Numbered from the stretch's first letter, positions 34,653 through 46,489 are shown. The stretch: DNA of 64,000 nt from Hydrogenophaga sp. (GCF_030651625.1 NZ_JAUSCF010000018.1:32712-96711); one strand, 5' to 3'. Notes: generated by a model from the letters alone, not told the origin. Numbers and translations are program-made.

Positions 34653-35645
34653 ATGAGCACCCGTCGACAATTCATCCAGGCCACCGCCGGCACCAGTCTG
34701 CTTGGGATTCTGGGCATGCACCCCGCATTTGCCCAGGCGGTAGATCAGGTCAAGATTTTTTACGGCTTCCCGGCAGGCAGTGCGGGGGACATCTGCGCGC
34801 GACGTGTGGGCGATCTTCTGGGAGGCACGGCCTACGCGAGAAACCGCGCCATCGTGGAAAACAAGCCCGGCGCGGGCGGGCGCATCGCACTGGAGTCGCT
34901 CAAACAGGCGCCTGCCGATGGCACCGCCCTTGCCATGTCGCCCTTCTCGGCTCTGTCGCTCTACCCGCACATCTACAAAAATCTGTCGTACGACCCGGTG
35001 AACGACTTTGTACCGGTGGGAACGGCATCCATGATCCACCATGGTCTGGCGGTCGGGCCCAAGGTGCCCGAATCGGTCAAGAACTTGAAAGACTACCTGG
35101 CTTGGGCCAAGGCCAACCCCAAGGACGCCAACTACGGATCGCCCGCCGCCGGATCCACACCCCACTTCATTGGTGCCCTGCTGGGCCTGAACAACAACGT
35201 GCCAATGACCCATGTGGCCTACCGCGGCTCGGTGCCCGGTGTGACCGATGTGGTGGGCGGTCAGATTGCCTCCATGGTCACCCCGCACGGCGACTTCGTG
35301 CCCAATCACAAGGCGGGCCGCTTGCGCATCCTGGCCACCTCGGGCAAAACACGCTCGCCCTTCGTCCCGGAAGTGGCCACCTTTGCTGAACAGGGGTTCC
35401 CCGAACTCACCGTGGAAGAATGGTTCGGCTTCTATGCACCGGCGAAGACGCCCGCCAACCTGGTCGCACTCATCAATGCCGCCATCAACGCCGCCATCAA
35501 GGACCAGACCGTGATCGACGCGCTCAGCGTCGTTGGCCTGATTCCTTTCGGCGGCACACCTGAAGCCATGGCTCAGAGCCAGAAAGCCGAATTCGAACGA
35601 TGGGGCCCGCTGATCAAGCAGATCGGATTCACCGCCGAATCCTGA
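34653..35645 (+). CDS. Bug/TctC-family tripartite tricarboxylate receptor
   Basis: 330 residues. A twin-arginine-like N-terminus (STRRQFIQA) heads the signal, which ends near AFAQA. Mature motifs are FYGFPAGSAGD, VENKPGAGGRIA and PADGTALAMSP. Somewhat divergent from the other two Bug proteins here. AGGAG precedes the ATG. It lies inside the hydroxycinnamate operon, 62 bases after the thioesterase, so a phenylpropenoate ligand is a reasonable guess. No TctAB permease is near. Confidence 0.87.
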   Translation: MSTRRQFIQATAGTSLLGILGMHPAFAQAVDQVKIFYGFPAGSAGDICARRVGDLLGGTAYARNRAIVENKPGAGGRIALESLKQAPADGTALAMSPFSALSLYPHIYKNLSYDPVNDFVPVGTASMIHHGLAVGPKVPESVKNLKDYLAWAKANPKDANYGSPAAGSTPHFIGALLGLNNNVPMTHVAYRGSVPGVTDVVGGQIASMVTPHGDFVPNHKAGRLRILATSGKTRSPFVPEVATFAEQGFPELTVEEWFGFYAPAKTPANLVALINAAINAAIKDQTVIDALSVVGLIPFGGTPEAMAQSQKAEFERWGPLIKQIGFTAES

Positions 35646-35748
35646 ACTGGCGAGGGGCGGCCGAAGCCGCCCTGGTTCGCCCGCCAACCGATCACGCTCC
35701 CCAGGTGACGCACGCGCAGCTTCGGCTGCAGCAAACACATTTCCTACG

Positions 35749-37470
35749 ATGAACGCCTTCCAGCCCCGCACCGACGACATGCAATTTATCCTGCACCAGG
35801 TGCTTCAGGCACCTGTGCAGCTCCAGGCTCTGCCCGCCCACGCGGAAGCCGACGAAGCGCTGATGCAGCAGGTGCTGGAAGAAGCGGGCAAGTTCGTGGG
35901 CGAGGTGGTGGCCCCGCTGAACCGCAAAGGGGATGAGATCGGTGCACAGTGGAAAGACGGCGCGGTCACCATGCCCCCCGGCTTTCGTGAAGCCTACCAA
36001 GCCTTCTGGCAAGCCGGCTGGCCATCGCTTGCCTGCGCCACGGAAGATGGTGGACAAGGCCTGCCCACCGTGCTTGAAGCCATGCTGTATGAAATGCTCA
36101 GCGCAGCCAATCACGGCTGGACCATGGCGCCCGGCCTGCTGCACGGCGCGTATGAGTGCATCAAGCACCATGGTTCGGACCCGCTGAAGGCGCGCTACCT
36201 GGAAAAGGTGGCCACAGGTGAATGGCTGGCCACCATGTGCCTCACGGAGCCCCATGCAGGCTCCGACCTGGGTCTGGTGCGCACCAGGGCTGTGGCGCTA
36301 CCGAACGACGACGAGGGCCGCTATGCGCTCAGCGGAACCAAGATCTTTATCTCTGGCGGGGAACACGACCTCACCGACAACATCGTGCATCTGGTGCTGG
36401 CGCGCCTGCCCGACGCGCCGCCCGGCCCCAAGGGTCTATCCCTCTTCCTGGTGCCCAAGTTCTTCCAAGATGGAGCCAGAAGCCCGGTGGTCTGCGAAGG
36501 AATCGAAGAAAAAATGGGCCTGCACGGCAGCCCCACCTGCGTGATGCGGTTCGACGAAGCCCCTGCCTGGATCGTGGGCGAACCCGGCAAGGGCCTGAAC
36601 GCCATGTTCGTGATGATGAACGCCGCCCGCCTGCACGTGGGCCTGCAAGGCATCGGCCTGCTGGAGGCCGCCTGGCAGAAGGCCGATGCGTATGCAAAAG
36701 AACGGCGCCAGATGCGTGCACCCGGGAGCAGTGCCAAGGCGGGCGAGGCCGACACCATTGAGGCGCACCCGGCCATGCGCCGCATCCTCGATGCGCAGCG
36801 CGCCTGGATCGACGCCGGTCGTGTGGTGGCCTACCGCACAGCGCTCGAACTCGACACCCTCAAACACCACCCCGATGCCGAGCAACGGGAAAGCGCCAGC
36901 CGCTGGTGCAGCCTGGTCACGCCAGTGCTCAAGTCCGCCTGGACCGACCAGGCCTTTACCGGCGCCAGCGCCTGCCTGCAGGTGTTCGGCGGCCACGGCT
37001 ACGTGCGCGAATGGGGCATCGAACAGCACGTGCGCGATGCCCGGGTGGCCATGATCTACGAGGGCACCAATGAAATCCAGGCAATCGATCTGCTGCTGCG
37101 CAAGGTGCTACCCGACGGCGCCCAGGCCTTGCTGCACCTGCTGGCCGACCTGATCGACGACCTGAACGATGAACCCAGAAACCAGCGGGCCCGCTACGCC
37201 ATCGATCAGCTCGCGACCTTCACGCGAAAGCAAATGCTGCCCCGCCTTCAATCCACCAGCGCACCCGCCGACACCCCCCACTGGCTGGCCGACGACTTCC
37301 TGCGCGCGCTGGCCTTGGTGCTGATGGCATGGGCCTGGGCGCGCATCGACATGGCCGACTCCGGGGACACGGCTCGGTGGTCGGGCGCCCACACCGGTTT
37401 CTGGCGCTGGGTCTGGCCTGAATTTGACATGCGCATGGCGACCATGACCGCCACGCTGGGCAAGACCTGA
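35749..37470 (+). CDS. Acyl-CoA dehydrogenase (long form with C-terminal extension)
   Basis: 573-residue FAD enzyme of the FadE-like long type. It has CLTEPHAGSDLGLVRT and GTKIFISGGEHDLT around the flavin, and VFGGHGYVREWGIEQHVRDARVAMIYEGTNEIQA, with the catalytic Glu expected in YEGT. The last 120 residues form the extra helical domain of this subgroup. In a phenylpropenoate module it could oxidise the saturated phenylpropanoyl-CoA to the cinnamoyl-CoA and so widen the substrate range. That role is inferred from the operon. Confidence 0.88.
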   Translation: MNAFQPRTDDMQFILHQVLQAPVQLQALPAHAEADEALMQQVLEEAGKFVGEVVAPLNRKGDEIGAQWKDGAVTMPPGFREAYQAFWQAGWPSLACATEDGGQGLPTVLEAMLYEMLSAANHGWTMAPGLLHGAYECIKHHGSDPLKARYLEKVATGEWLATMCLTEPHAGSDLGLVRTRAVALPNDDEGRYALSGTKIFISGGEHDLTDNIVHLVLARLPDAPPGPKGLSLFLVPKFFQDGARSPVVCEGIEEKMGLHGSPTCVMRFDEAPAWIVGEPGKGLNAMFVMMNAARLHVGLQGIGLLEAAWQKADAYAKERRQMRAPGSSAKAGEADTIEAHPAMRRILDAQRAWIDAGRVVAYRTALELDTLKHHPDAEQRESASRWCSLVTPVLKSAWTDQAFTGASACLQVFGGHGYVREWGIEQHVRDARVAMIYEGTNEIQAIDLLLRKVLPDGAQALLHLLADLIDDLNDEPRNQRARYAIDQLATFTRKQMLPRLQSTSAPADTPHWLADDFLRALALVLMAWAWARIDMADSGDTARWSGAHTGFWRWVWPEFDMRMATMTATLGKT

Positions 37471-37521
37471 GCACTTCACGGCCAAGGGCGATGGCCGGTG
37501 CGAGCACGCTATGCTCTGACC

Positions 37522-38049
37522 ATGCCTGAAACCACCGTAGCCAACGCCCTGCGCCGCCCGCGCGTGCCCCGGAACACTGCCCCGGCACCAGCCGATCCCG
37601 GTACGGGGGAAGCCGGTGGGGGCGACATCGACACCAGTTACCTTGAAAGCCTGCTGGGCTACAACGCCCGTCGCGCAGCGCTGTCTGTTATCACCATCTT
37701 CTTGCAGCGCATGGCGCCCTACGGTTTGCGCCCGGTGGATTTCTCCGTTCTTACGCTCATTGCGCACAATCCTGGCATCACTTCCCGCCAGATCTGCTCC
37801 GCGCTCGACATCCTGCCGCCCAACCTGGTGGGCATGGTCAAGCATCTGCAAAAGCGCGAACTGATCGAGCGTCGCGCCCACCCCACCGATCGCCGGGCCC
37901 AGGGGCTGCATCTCACCCCTTCCGGCAAAAAACTACAGCAAGACGCCCAGGCCACTGCGACAAGCCTTGAGCAAGGCGTCACCCACGCACTCACACCAGC
38001 AGAGCTCAAGACCTTGATCCAGCTGCTGAAGAAGGTTTACAGGGGTTGA
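37522..38049 (+). CDS. MarR-family transcriptional regulator
   Basis: 175 residues. The MarR winged helix is in the middle: LRPVDFSVLTLIAHNPGITSR, QICSALDILPPNLVGMVKHL and the wing with Asp-Arg (HPTDRRAQGLHLT). The N-terminal 35 residues are basic and proline-rich and are unlikely to be folded. It follows the acyl-CoA dehydrogenase on the same strand by 51 bases. CouR- and FerR-like MarR repressors that respond to hydroxycinnamoyl-CoA are known in such clusters, so this is the likely regulator of the module. Confidence 0.88.
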   Translation: MPETTVANALRRPRVPRNTAPAPADPGTGEAGGGDIDTSYLESLLGYNARRAALSVITIFLQRMAPYGLRPVDFSVLTLIAHNPGITSRQICSALDILPPNLVGMVKHLQKRELIERRAHPTDRRAQGLHLTPSGKKLQQDAQATATSLEQGVTHALTPAELKTLIQLLKKVYRG

Positions 38050-38256
38050 CTCAGCGAAGGCGCCAGCCACCCTGAAAGCAGGCCCAAGGTCAATCGGTGT
38101 TGATCCGCATGCGCCTGCCGTTGTGCGCAGAAGTGCACACTCACGCGGCATGAACCCGATTGCTGCAGTGCACACATGGGGCGAATGGATAGCAAAACAG
38201 GTTTCCTGGCCTATAGTGCATTCAAGCGCCCATTGAAGGCCGCTCAGGAGACAAGC

Positions 38257-38613
38257 ATGAGTGCCAGAGACAACGCCGCCATGGTCCAGTTGCTCGAATT
38301 GCTGGAGTGCCGGTATGCGATCCGGGTGGTCTGGGCCTTGAGCGACGGACATCCTCAGACCTTTCGCCTGCTACAGGACAGCGTGGGCGGCGTCACCCCC
38401 AACACCCTGAATACACGCCTGAAGGAGTTGCGCGCCGCCCGGCTGGTGGAACACGGCGGCGATGGCTACCGCCTCACCTCCCTGGGGGCAGACCTCGCCA
38501 GGCGACTGACGGAAGTACAACGCTTTGCAAGCAAGTGGTCCCAGCAGCTCGCGCGCAGTCACGCCCCCGGCGCGGCCACCTCGCGAACCAGCGCGCCTCG
38601 CATGGGGGCGTGA
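38257..38613 (+). CDS. HxlR-family winged-helix regulator
   Basis: 118 residues. ALLELLECRYAIRVVWAL-type helix (QLLELLECRYAIRVVWAL), then TFRLLQDSVGGVTPNTLNTRLKEL and ARLVEHGGDGYRLTSLG match the HxlR recognition helix and wing, without the usual N-terminal Cys-Pro start. It may respond to something other than aldehydes or redox state. AGGAG precedes the ATG; a longer frame upstream lacks a site. The target is unknown. It is convergent with the FAH-family gene. Confidence 0.78.
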   Translation: MSARDNAAMVQLLELLECRYAIRVVWALSDGHPQTFRLLQDSVGGVTPNTLNTRLKELRAARLVEHGGDGYRLTSLGADLARRLTEVQRFASKWSQQLARSHAPGAATSRTSAPRMGA

Positions 38614-38632
38614 CCGGGGAACCCTGAGGTTC

Positions 38633-39487
38633 TCAGCCCGGTGCAGGGCTGAGGACCACGTTCTGGCGCTGTTCGCCCAGGCCACTGGCACCCAGTGTCA
38701 TCACATCGCCAGCCTTCAGGTACAGCGGCGGCTTGTGGCCCATGCCCACACCGGGTGGTGTGCCGGTGGCGATGACGTCACCAGGCTGCAGGGCCATGAA
38801 GCGGCTCAGGTAACTGATGAGGTGAGCCACGCCGAAAATCATGGTGCGCGTGTTGCCAGTCTGACGACGGACACCGTTCACATCCAGCCAGAGTTCCACG
38901 TCCTGAGGATCGCCGAGCTCGTCGGGCGTGACCAGCCAGGGGCCAAGAGGGCAATGGGTGGGGTAGCTCTTGCCCTTGACCCATTGACCCTCAAGCTCCA
39001 TCTGATAGGCCCGCTCGGACACATCGTTGACCAGGCAGTAGCCCGCCACGCAGGACAGTGCATCGGCTTCATCCACATGCCAGGCCTTCGCACCCATCAC
39101 CACGCCAAGCTCCACCTCCCAGTCCATCTTGAGCGAACCTGGCGGCAACCACACTTCGTCATTCGGACCGCTGATGGAGCCGCCGTGCTTGTTGAAAACA
39201 ATGGGTTGGCCGGGCGGCTTGAGACCGGCTTCCGCCGCGTGGTCGGCGTAGTTCAGGCCGATGCCGATCACGTTCCCCACGCCGCCCACACAGGGTGCCA
39301 GGCGCCTACCGTCTGGCACCAGGGGGAGGCTGGCCGGGTCCAGCGCCGCCAGACGCGCCATAGAATCAGGGGTTAACGTGGTGCCGGCAATGTCGGCCAC
39401 CACGCCAGAGAGGTCGCGCAAGGCGCCACTGGCGTCGATCATGCCGGGCTTCTCGGAGCCCGGCAGGCCATGTCGAAAGAGTTTCAT
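38633..39487 (-). CDS. Fumarylacetoacetate hydrolase-family protein
   Basis: 284 residues with the FAH-type C-terminal catalytic domain: GIGLNYADHAAEAG, FNKHGGSISGPND, the metal-ligand region MDWEVELGVVMG, YCLVNDVSERAYQ and ATGTPPGVGMG near the end. Family members include 2-hydroxypent-2,4-dienoate hydratases, oxaloacetate decarboxylases, ureidoglycolate lyases and acylpyruvases, and motif reading cannot separate them. The start is MKLFRHG. It is divergent from grpE and unrelated to it in function. Confidence 0.87.
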   Translation of the reverse strand: MKLFRHGLPGSEKPGMIDASGALRDLSGVVADIAGTTLTPDSMARLAALDPASLPLVPDGRRLAPCVGGVGNVIGIGLNYADHAAEAGLKPPGQPIVFNKHGGSISGPNDEVWLPPGSLKMDWEVELGVVMGAKAWHVDEADALSCVAGYCLVNDVSERAYQMELEGQWVKGKSYPTHCPLGPWLVTPDELGDPQDVELWLDVNGVRRQTGNTRTMIFGVAHLISYLSRFMALQPGDVIATGTPPGVGMGHKPPLYLKAGDVMTLGASGLGEQRQNVVLSPAPG

Positions 39488-39549
39488 GGGGATCCCCGAG
39501 TGGAAAGCCCTGATTTTCACCGACCTGCTCGCGTTTGGCTGCCCACACC

Positions 39550-39578
39550 CTTGAACCCCGGGCTTTCAGCCCCATGTT
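39550..39578 (+). promoter_or_regulatory. Sigma-32 heat-shock promoter of grpE
   Basis: CTTGAA at 39550-39555 and CCCCATGTT at 39570-39578, separated by 14 bases. This is a near-perfect match to the RpoH consensus (CTTGAA, 11-16 bases, CCCCATNT), with the start of grpE at 39628. Confidence 0.85.
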
Positions 39579-39627
39579 TCGCGCAGCACCTCATTTGCCC
39601 ATGTTTTCAAGATACTTCAGATCGCCC

Positions 39628-40203
39628 ATGAGCCAGAACCCGAACCCAGCCGACAACGCCCAACCCGCCGACGCTGCAGCCACCGACCCGATGCACCCGG
39701 AAGAAGCCGAAGCGGCTGCGGCCGCCAACGAGACCGACGCACTGGCCGCCCTGACCAACGAAGTGAGCGCACTCAAGGCGCAAAACGCCGACCTGGCCGA
39801 GCAGTTCCTTCGGGCCAAGGCCGAGGCCGAGAACACCCGGCGCCGGGCCGAGGAAGAAACGTCCAAGGCGCGCAAATTCGCCGTGGAGAGCTTTGCTGAC
39901 AGCCTGCTGGCCGTGGCCGACAGCCTGGAGGCCGGCCTGGCCATTCAGGAAGCCACGCGCGAACAGCTGCGCGAGGGCTCGGAAGCCACATTGAAACAAC
40001 TCAAGAGTGCGCTGGAACGACACAAGGTGATTCAGATTGAGCCAACCGGCGGAACCAAGTTCGACCCGCACCAGCACCAGGCCATCAGCATGGTGCCGGC
40101 CGACCAGGAACCCAACACCGTGGTGACGGTGCTGCAAAAGGGTTACCTCATCGCGGATCGCGTGCTGCGCCCTGCTCTGGTGACGGTGGCCGCCACCAAG
40201 TGA
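39628..40203 (+). CDS. grpE: Nucleotide exchange factor GrpE
   Basis: 191 residues. An acidic, Ala-rich N-terminal extension, then a long coiled coil (about 45-105: [33 protein letters not shown]), a helical bundle and the C-terminal beta domain ending [17 protein letters not shown], the GrpE signature. It exchanges ADP on DnaK. The ATG at 39628 starts MSQNPNP; upstream in-frame Met codons are within the promoter region. First gene of grpE-dnaK-dnaJ. Confidence 0.96.
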   Translation: MSQNPNPADNAQPADAAATDPMHPEEAEAAAAANETDALAALTNEVSALKAQNADLAEQFLRAKAEAENTRRRAEEETSKARKFAVESFADSLLAVADSLEAGLAIQEATREQLREGSEATLKQLKSALERHKVIQIEPTGGTKFDPHQHQAISMVPADQEPNTVVTVLQKGYLIADRVLRPALVTVAATK

Positions 40204-40269
40204 GGCTGCTGGCGCCTGCGTTGCCGGACTTTTCCAGTCACCGCGCACAGGCCGCCCACACGCAGCCCA

Positions 40270-40297
40270 CTTGAAATCCACACAGTTATCCACATCT
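40270..40297 (+). promoter_or_regulatory. Second sigma-32-like promoter, in front of dnaK
   Basis: CTTGAAA (40270-40276), then 14 bases and CACATCT (40291-40297), six of seven matches to the RpoH -10 (CCCATNT). It lies 40 bases before the dnaK ATG in the 133-base gap after grpE. Confidence 0.6.
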
Positions 40298-40336
40298 CTT
40301 CAACAATTCAACTCTTCCTCTCTCGGAGCAAACAAA

Positions 40337-42280
<1,944 letters not shown>

Positions 42281-42308
42281 TTGCCTTCTGATCGACCTGC
42301 CACCCACC

Positions 42309-42334
42309 GCCGCGTCAGGGCAACCTGACGCGGC
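42309..42334 (+). terminator. Hairpin between dnaK and dnaJ
   Basis: Perfect 11-base stem (GCCGCGTCAGG) with a GCAA tetraloop (GNRA type), followed by only GTTTGT. It lies 29 bases after the dnaK stop and 31 before dnaJ. The weak T-run suggests partial termination or mRNA stabilisation rather than a full stop, which would lower dnaJ expression relative to dnaK. Confidence 0.55.
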
Positions 42335-42364
42335 GTTTGTACTCAACAAGAACCGCATTCCAAC

Positions 42365-43495
42365 ATGGCTAAACGCGACTTTTACGAAGTGCTGGGCGTC
42401 CCCAAGAACGCTTCAGACGACGAAATCAAGAAGGCGTATCGCAAGCTGGCGATGAAGCACCACCCCGACCGCAACCAGGGTGACGCAGCCAAGGGCGCCG
42501 AAGAACGCTTCAAGGAAGCCAAGGAAGCCTACGAAATGCTGTCGGACCCGCCCAAGCGCGCGGCCTATGACCAGCACGGCCACGCCGGCGTCGACCCCAA
42601 CATGCGTGGCGGCCCGGGCGCAGAAGGCTTTGGCGGCTTCGGCGATGCCTTTGGCGATATCTTTGGCGACATCTTCGGTGGCCAGCGCGGCCAGCGTGGC
42701 GGTCGTCAGGTTTACCGCGGCGCCGACCTGTCTTACGCGATGGAAATTTCGCTGGAAGAAGCCGCCGCAGGCAAGGAAAGCCAGATCCGCATTCCCAGCT
42801 GGGACGACTGCGAAACCTGCAAGGGCAGCGGCGCCAAGCCCGGCACCAGCGCCAAGACCTGCTCCACCTGCCACGGCCAGGGTGTGGTGCAGATGCGCCA
42901 GGGTTTCTTCAGCGTGCAACAGACCTGCCCGCACTGCCACGGCAGCGGCAAGATCATCCCCGAACCCTGCACCACCTGCAGCGGCCAGGGCAAGATCAAA
43001 AAGCAGAAGACGCTGGAAATCAAGATCCCTGCCGGCATCGACGACGGCCAGCGCATCCGCAGCACCGGCAACGGCGAACCCGGTCAGAACGGCGGCCCTT
43101 CAGGCGACCTCTACATCGAAGTGCGGCTGCGCAAGCACGACATCTTCGAACGCGAAGGTGACGACCTGCACTGCCAGGTGCCCGTGCCCATGACCACTGC
43201 GGCCCTGGGTGGCGAGATCGACGTGCCCACGCTGCAAGGCAAGGCCACGATCGATCTGCCCGAAGGCACCCAGAGCGGCAAGACCTTTCGACTGCGCGGC
43301 AAGGGCATCAAGGGCGTGCGCAGCAGCTACCCCGGCGACCTGTACTGCCATGTGGCGGTGGAAACACCAGTCAAGCTCACCGAGCACCAGCGCAAGCTGC
43401 TCAAGGAACTGGACGAGTCGTTCAAGAAAGGCGGCCACAAGCACAGCCCGAACGACAAGGGGTGGTTTGAAAAAGCGAAGAGCTTTTTCAGCTGA
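42365..43495 (+). CDS. dnaJ: Chaperone DnaJ (Hsp40)
   Basis: 376 residues, type I. J domain (about 3-70) with HHPDRN containing the HPD motif, a Gly/Phe-rich region ([15 protein letters not shown]), then four zinc-binding CXXCXGXG repeats ([32 protein letters not shown]) and the C-terminal peptide-binding domains. All zinc cysteines are present. It is the last gene of the heat-shock operon; a terminator follows. Confidence 0.97.
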   Translation: MAKRDFYEVLGVPKNASDDEIKKAYRKLAMKHHPDRNQGDAAKGAEERFKEAKEAYEMLSDPPKRAAYDQHGHAGVDPNMRGGPGAEGFGGFGDAFGDIFGDIFGGQRGQRGGRQVYRGADLSYAMEISLEEAAAGKESQIRIPSWDDCETCKGSGAKPGTSAKTCSTCHGQGVVQMRQGFFSVQQTCPHCHGSGKIIPEPCTTCSGQGKIKKQKTLEIKIPAGIDDGQRIRSTGNGEPGQNGGPSGDLYIEVRLRKHDIFEREGDDLHCQVPVPMTTAALGGEIDVPTLQGKATIDLPEGTQSGKTFRLRGKGIKGVRSSYPGDLYCHVAVETPVKLTEHQRKLLKELDESFKKGGHKHSPNDKGWFEKAKSFFS

Positions 43496-43510
43496 GGGGT
43501 TCGGCAAAGT

Positions 43511-43547
43511 GAAGGGGCGATGGGTGACCGTCGCCCCTTCCTTTTTT
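43511..43547 (+). terminator. Intrinsic terminator after dnaJ
   Basis: Ten-base perfect stem (GAAGGGGCGA / TCGCCCCTTC) with a ten-base loop, then CTTTTTT. It starts 16 bases after the dnaJ stop and ends the grpE-dnaK-dnaJ transcript. Confidence 0.85.
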
Positions 43548-43754
43548 GAATCGGCATGAGCACAGCAACGGAAATCTATCGGCCCAGGAAGCCACACCCT
43601 GTCCATGAGCGATTTTCGTGCATGGGCTTGGCAATGCGCTGGCAGCACAACACGATCCGAGAAGACCAAACAGCTCTGTTGGAGGTTGATTCCGTAGGGC
43701 CATGAGCCGCAGGGTGCTCAACTCACCGCTGCCCTGCTGCACACTGTAGAAAGC

Positions 43755-44825
43755 ATGGCAACGACTCCAGACCTCGTCATCGCCCGTCCCGAAGGCCTCT
43801 ATTGCCCAGCGGGCGATTTCTTCATCGACCCCTGGCGGCCGGTGGAGCGCGCTGTGATCACGCACGCGCATTCGGACCACGCACGCACTGGCCACGCCCA
43901 CTACCTGGCACACGCCGACAGCGCGGGCACGCTGCGCCAGCGACTGGGCGCAGGCATCAACTTACAGACGCTGGCCTATGGCGAAGTGATCGAACACCAC
44001 GGTGTGCGCGTTTCGCTGCACCCGGCCGGGCATGTGCTCGGCTCAGCCCAAGTGCGGATGGAACATGGTGGCCGGGTATGGGTGGCTTCGGGCGACTACA
44101 AAATCGAACCCGACGGCACTTGCCCTGCTTTTGAACCGGTGCAATGTGACACCTTCATCACCGAGAGCACGTTCGGTTTGCCCATCTACCGCTGGCCCAC
44201 GCAGGCCGTGCTGTTCGATGAGATCAACGGCTGGTGGCGTGCCAACGCAGCTGAGGGCCGGGCTTCGGTGCTGCTGTGCTACGCCTTCGGCAAGGCGCAG
44301 CGCATCCTGCACGGAGTGGACGTGTCCATCGGGCCCATCGTGGTGCACGGTGCGGTGGAGCCACTCAATGCGGTGTACCGCACAGCAGGTGTGGATCTGC
44401 CACCCACGTTTCGAGTGACCGACGCAGCACTCGACAAGGCCGCACTCAAGCGCGCACTGGTGCTGGCCCCACCCTCTGCCCAGGGCACGCCCTGGATGAA
44501 GCGTTTCGGCGCCGATGCAGTGGACGCCTTCGCCAGCGGCTGGATGCAGGTACGCGGCACACGCCGTCGCCGGGGCGTGGACCGGGGTTTCGTGATGTCG
44601 GACCACGCCGACTGGCCCGGCCTCATGGCCGCCATCAAGGGCACGGGCGCCGAGCACATCCGCGTGACGCACGGCAGCGTGCCCGTGCTGGTGCGCTGGC
44701 TCAATGAAAACGGATTGGACGCGCAGGCCTTCGACACCGAATATGGAGAGGAGGACGTGGCAGATCAAGCCACTTCCGAGGCGCACAAGGCAGCGCCAGA
44801 GCACGCAGAGGATGAAGGGGCATGA
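43755..44825 (+). CDS. Ligase-associated MBL-fold DNA exonuclease
   Basis: 356 residues of the metallo-beta-lactamase/beta-CASP type. The start LYCPAGDFFIDPWRPVERAVITHAHSDHAR carries the HxHxDH metal motif; further metal residues are in HPAGHVLGSAQV, GDYKIEPD and the late MSDHADW. Short beta-CASP proteins of this kind sit next to an ATP-dependent ligase and Lhr helicase in many Proteobacteria and act as DNA exonucleases. Its TGA overlaps the ligase ATG (ATGA), so it is coupled to it. The upstream gap of about 200 bases should hold the promoter. Confidence 0.9.
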   Translation: MATTPDLVIARPEGLYCPAGDFFIDPWRPVERAVITHAHSDHARTGHAHYLAHADSAGTLRQRLGAGINLQTLAYGEVIEHHGVRVSLHPAGHVLGSAQVRMEHGGRVWVASGDYKIEPDGTCPAFEPVQCDTFITESTFGLPIYRWPTQAVLFDEINGWWRANAAEGRASVLLCYAFGKAQRILHGVDVSIGPIVVHGAVEPLNAVYRTAGVDLPPTFRVTDAALDKAALKRALVLAPPSAQGTPWMKRFGADAVDAFASGWMQVRGTRRRRGVDRGFVMSDHADWPGLMAAIKGTGAEHIRVTHGSVPVLVRWLNENGLDAQAFDTEYGEEDVADQATSEAHKAAPEHAEDEGA

Positions 44826-46489
44826 AACGCTTCGCAGCTCTCTACCGCGAGCTTGACGCCAGCACTTCCAGCCGCGACAAGCAGGCCGCCCTGCAGCGCT
44901 ACCTGCGCGAAGCCCCCGCCGAAGACGCTGCCTGGTCGGTGTATTTCCTGGCCGGGGGCAAGCCGCGCCAGATCGTGCCCACCGTGCTGTTGCGCACCCT
45001 GGCGCGTGAAGCCGCGGGCTTGCCCGAATGGTTGTTCGATGAGAGCTACGAGGCCGTGGGTGATCTGGCCGAAACGGTGGCGCTGCTCCTGCCACCCGGC
45101 ACCGAGCCATTGGAGCGCACTCTGGCCGACTGGCTGGCGCACCATCTGCTGCCGCTGCGAGGACAGCCACCGGAGACACAAGCGGCTGCACTGCAGACCG
45201 TGTGGCGGCAAATGCCGGACGATCAACGATTCATCTGTCTCAAACTCATCACCGGTGGGTTCCGCGTGGGGGTGTCACGCCTGCAGGTCACACAGGCGCT
45301 TGCGACCGTGGCCGGGGTGAGCACTCAGCGGGTCGCGCAGCGGCTGATGGGCTACACGCACATCGGTGCGAAACCCACCGCCTCTGCATACGGCGCACTG
45401 GTGGCGCCAGAGTCCGCCACCGAGACCAACCAGAAAACCAGCGGGCAGCCCTACCCTTTTTTTCTGGCGCACCCGTGGAACGAGCCGCTGGAGCGGTTGG
45501 AAGATCTGCTGGGCCCGCCCACCGACTGGCAGGTGGAGTGGAAATGGGACGGCATTCGCGCCCAGCTGGTGCGCCGGGCCGGCCAGACCTGGCTGTGGTC
45601 GCGGGGTGAAGAACTGGTGACCGACCGCTTCCCCGAACTGGCCGCACTGGGTGACGCGCTGCCAGACGGCACCGTGATCGACGGCGAGATCGTGGTCTGG
45701 CGCAACGACCAGCCTCAACCCTTTGCCGACCTGCAACGGCGCATCGGCCGCAAGACACTGGTCGCCAAACTGCTGCGCGAAGTGCCGGTGGTGCTGCTGG
45801 CCTACGACCTGCTGGAGGCCGAAAGCAACGATATGCGTGATCAAGCTCTGCACACGCGTCGCAGACAGCTCGACGCGCTGGTGGCGGAGATGAACCACCC
45901 GCAGCTCATCGCCAGCCAGATACTGCAAGGCGACTCGTGGGCCGACCTTGCACAACAGCGCGAAGCCGCGCGCCAGATGGGCACCGAAGGCTTCATGCTC
46001 AAGCAGCGCGAAGCCCGGTACGGCGTGGGTCGCACCCGCAACGTGGGCACCTGGTGGAAGTGGAAGATCGATCCGCTCAGTGTGGACGCGGTGCTGATCT
46101 ACGCCCAGCGCGGCCACGGCCGCCGCGCCAGCCTCTACAGCGACTACACCTTTGCGGTGTGGAATGCGCCGCCCGGTACCGAGGGGCGGCAGCTGGTGCC
46201 GTTCGCCAAGGCCTATTCAGGATTGACAGACGCAGAGATGGCGAAGGTGGATGCGATCATCCGCAAGACCACGGTGGAGAGCTTCGGCCCGGTGCGCAGC
46301 GTGCGACCCACCCTGGTGTTTGAACTGGGTTTTGAAGGCATTGCCCGCAGCACCCGCCACAAGAGCGGCATTGCGGTGCGCTTTCCGCGCATGCTGCGCT
46401 GGCGCGAAGACAAGCCGGTGGATGAAGCCGACACCTTGCAGACCCTGGCTGCGCTGATGCCCGGTACAGCCACCGAGCCTTCGCCATGA
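44822..46489 (+). CDS. ATP-dependent DNA ligase
   Basis: 555 residues. N-terminal helical DNA-binding domain (about 1-200), then the adenylation domain with nucleophile Lys241 in [10 protein letters not shown], motif III-like VIDGEIVVW and motif [18 protein letters not shown]. An OB domain follows with [19 protein letters not shown]. This ligase class is unlike the NAD-dependent LigA of replication and belongs with the flanking exonuclease and helicase. Both ends overlap neighbours by four bases (ATGA). Predicted role is DNA end or nick repair. Confidence 0.94.
   Translation: MKRFAALYRELDASTSSRDKQAALQRYLREAPAEDAAWSVYFLAGGKPRQIVPTVLLRTLAREAAGLPEWLFDESYEAVGDLAETVALLLPPGTEPLERTLADWLAHHLLPLRGQPPETQAAALQTVWRQMPDDQRFICLKLITGGFRVGVSRLQVTQALATVAGVSTQRVAQRLMGYTHIGAKPTASAYGALVAPESATETNQKTSGQPYPFFLAHPWNEPLERLEDLLGPPTDWQVEWKWDGIRAQLVRRAGQTWLWSRGEELVTDRFPELAALGDALPDGTVIDGEIVVWRNDQPQPFADLQRRIGRKTLVAKLLREVPVVLLAYDLLEAESNDMRDQALHTRRRQLDALVAEMNHPQLIASQILQGDSWADLAQQREAARQMGTEGFMLKQREARYGVGRTRNVGTWWKWKIDPLSVDAVLIYAQRGHGRRASLYSDYTFAVWNAPPGTEGRQLVPFAKAYSGLTDAEMAKVDAIIRKTTVESFGPVRSVRPTLVFELGFEGIARSTRHKSGIAVRFPRMLRWREDKPVDEADTLQTLAALMPGTATEPSP

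Noticed and set aside
42309..42334. Full terminator between dnaK and dnaJ
   Set aside because: The T-run is too poor, and dnaJ follows after 31 bases with no promoter that I can see.
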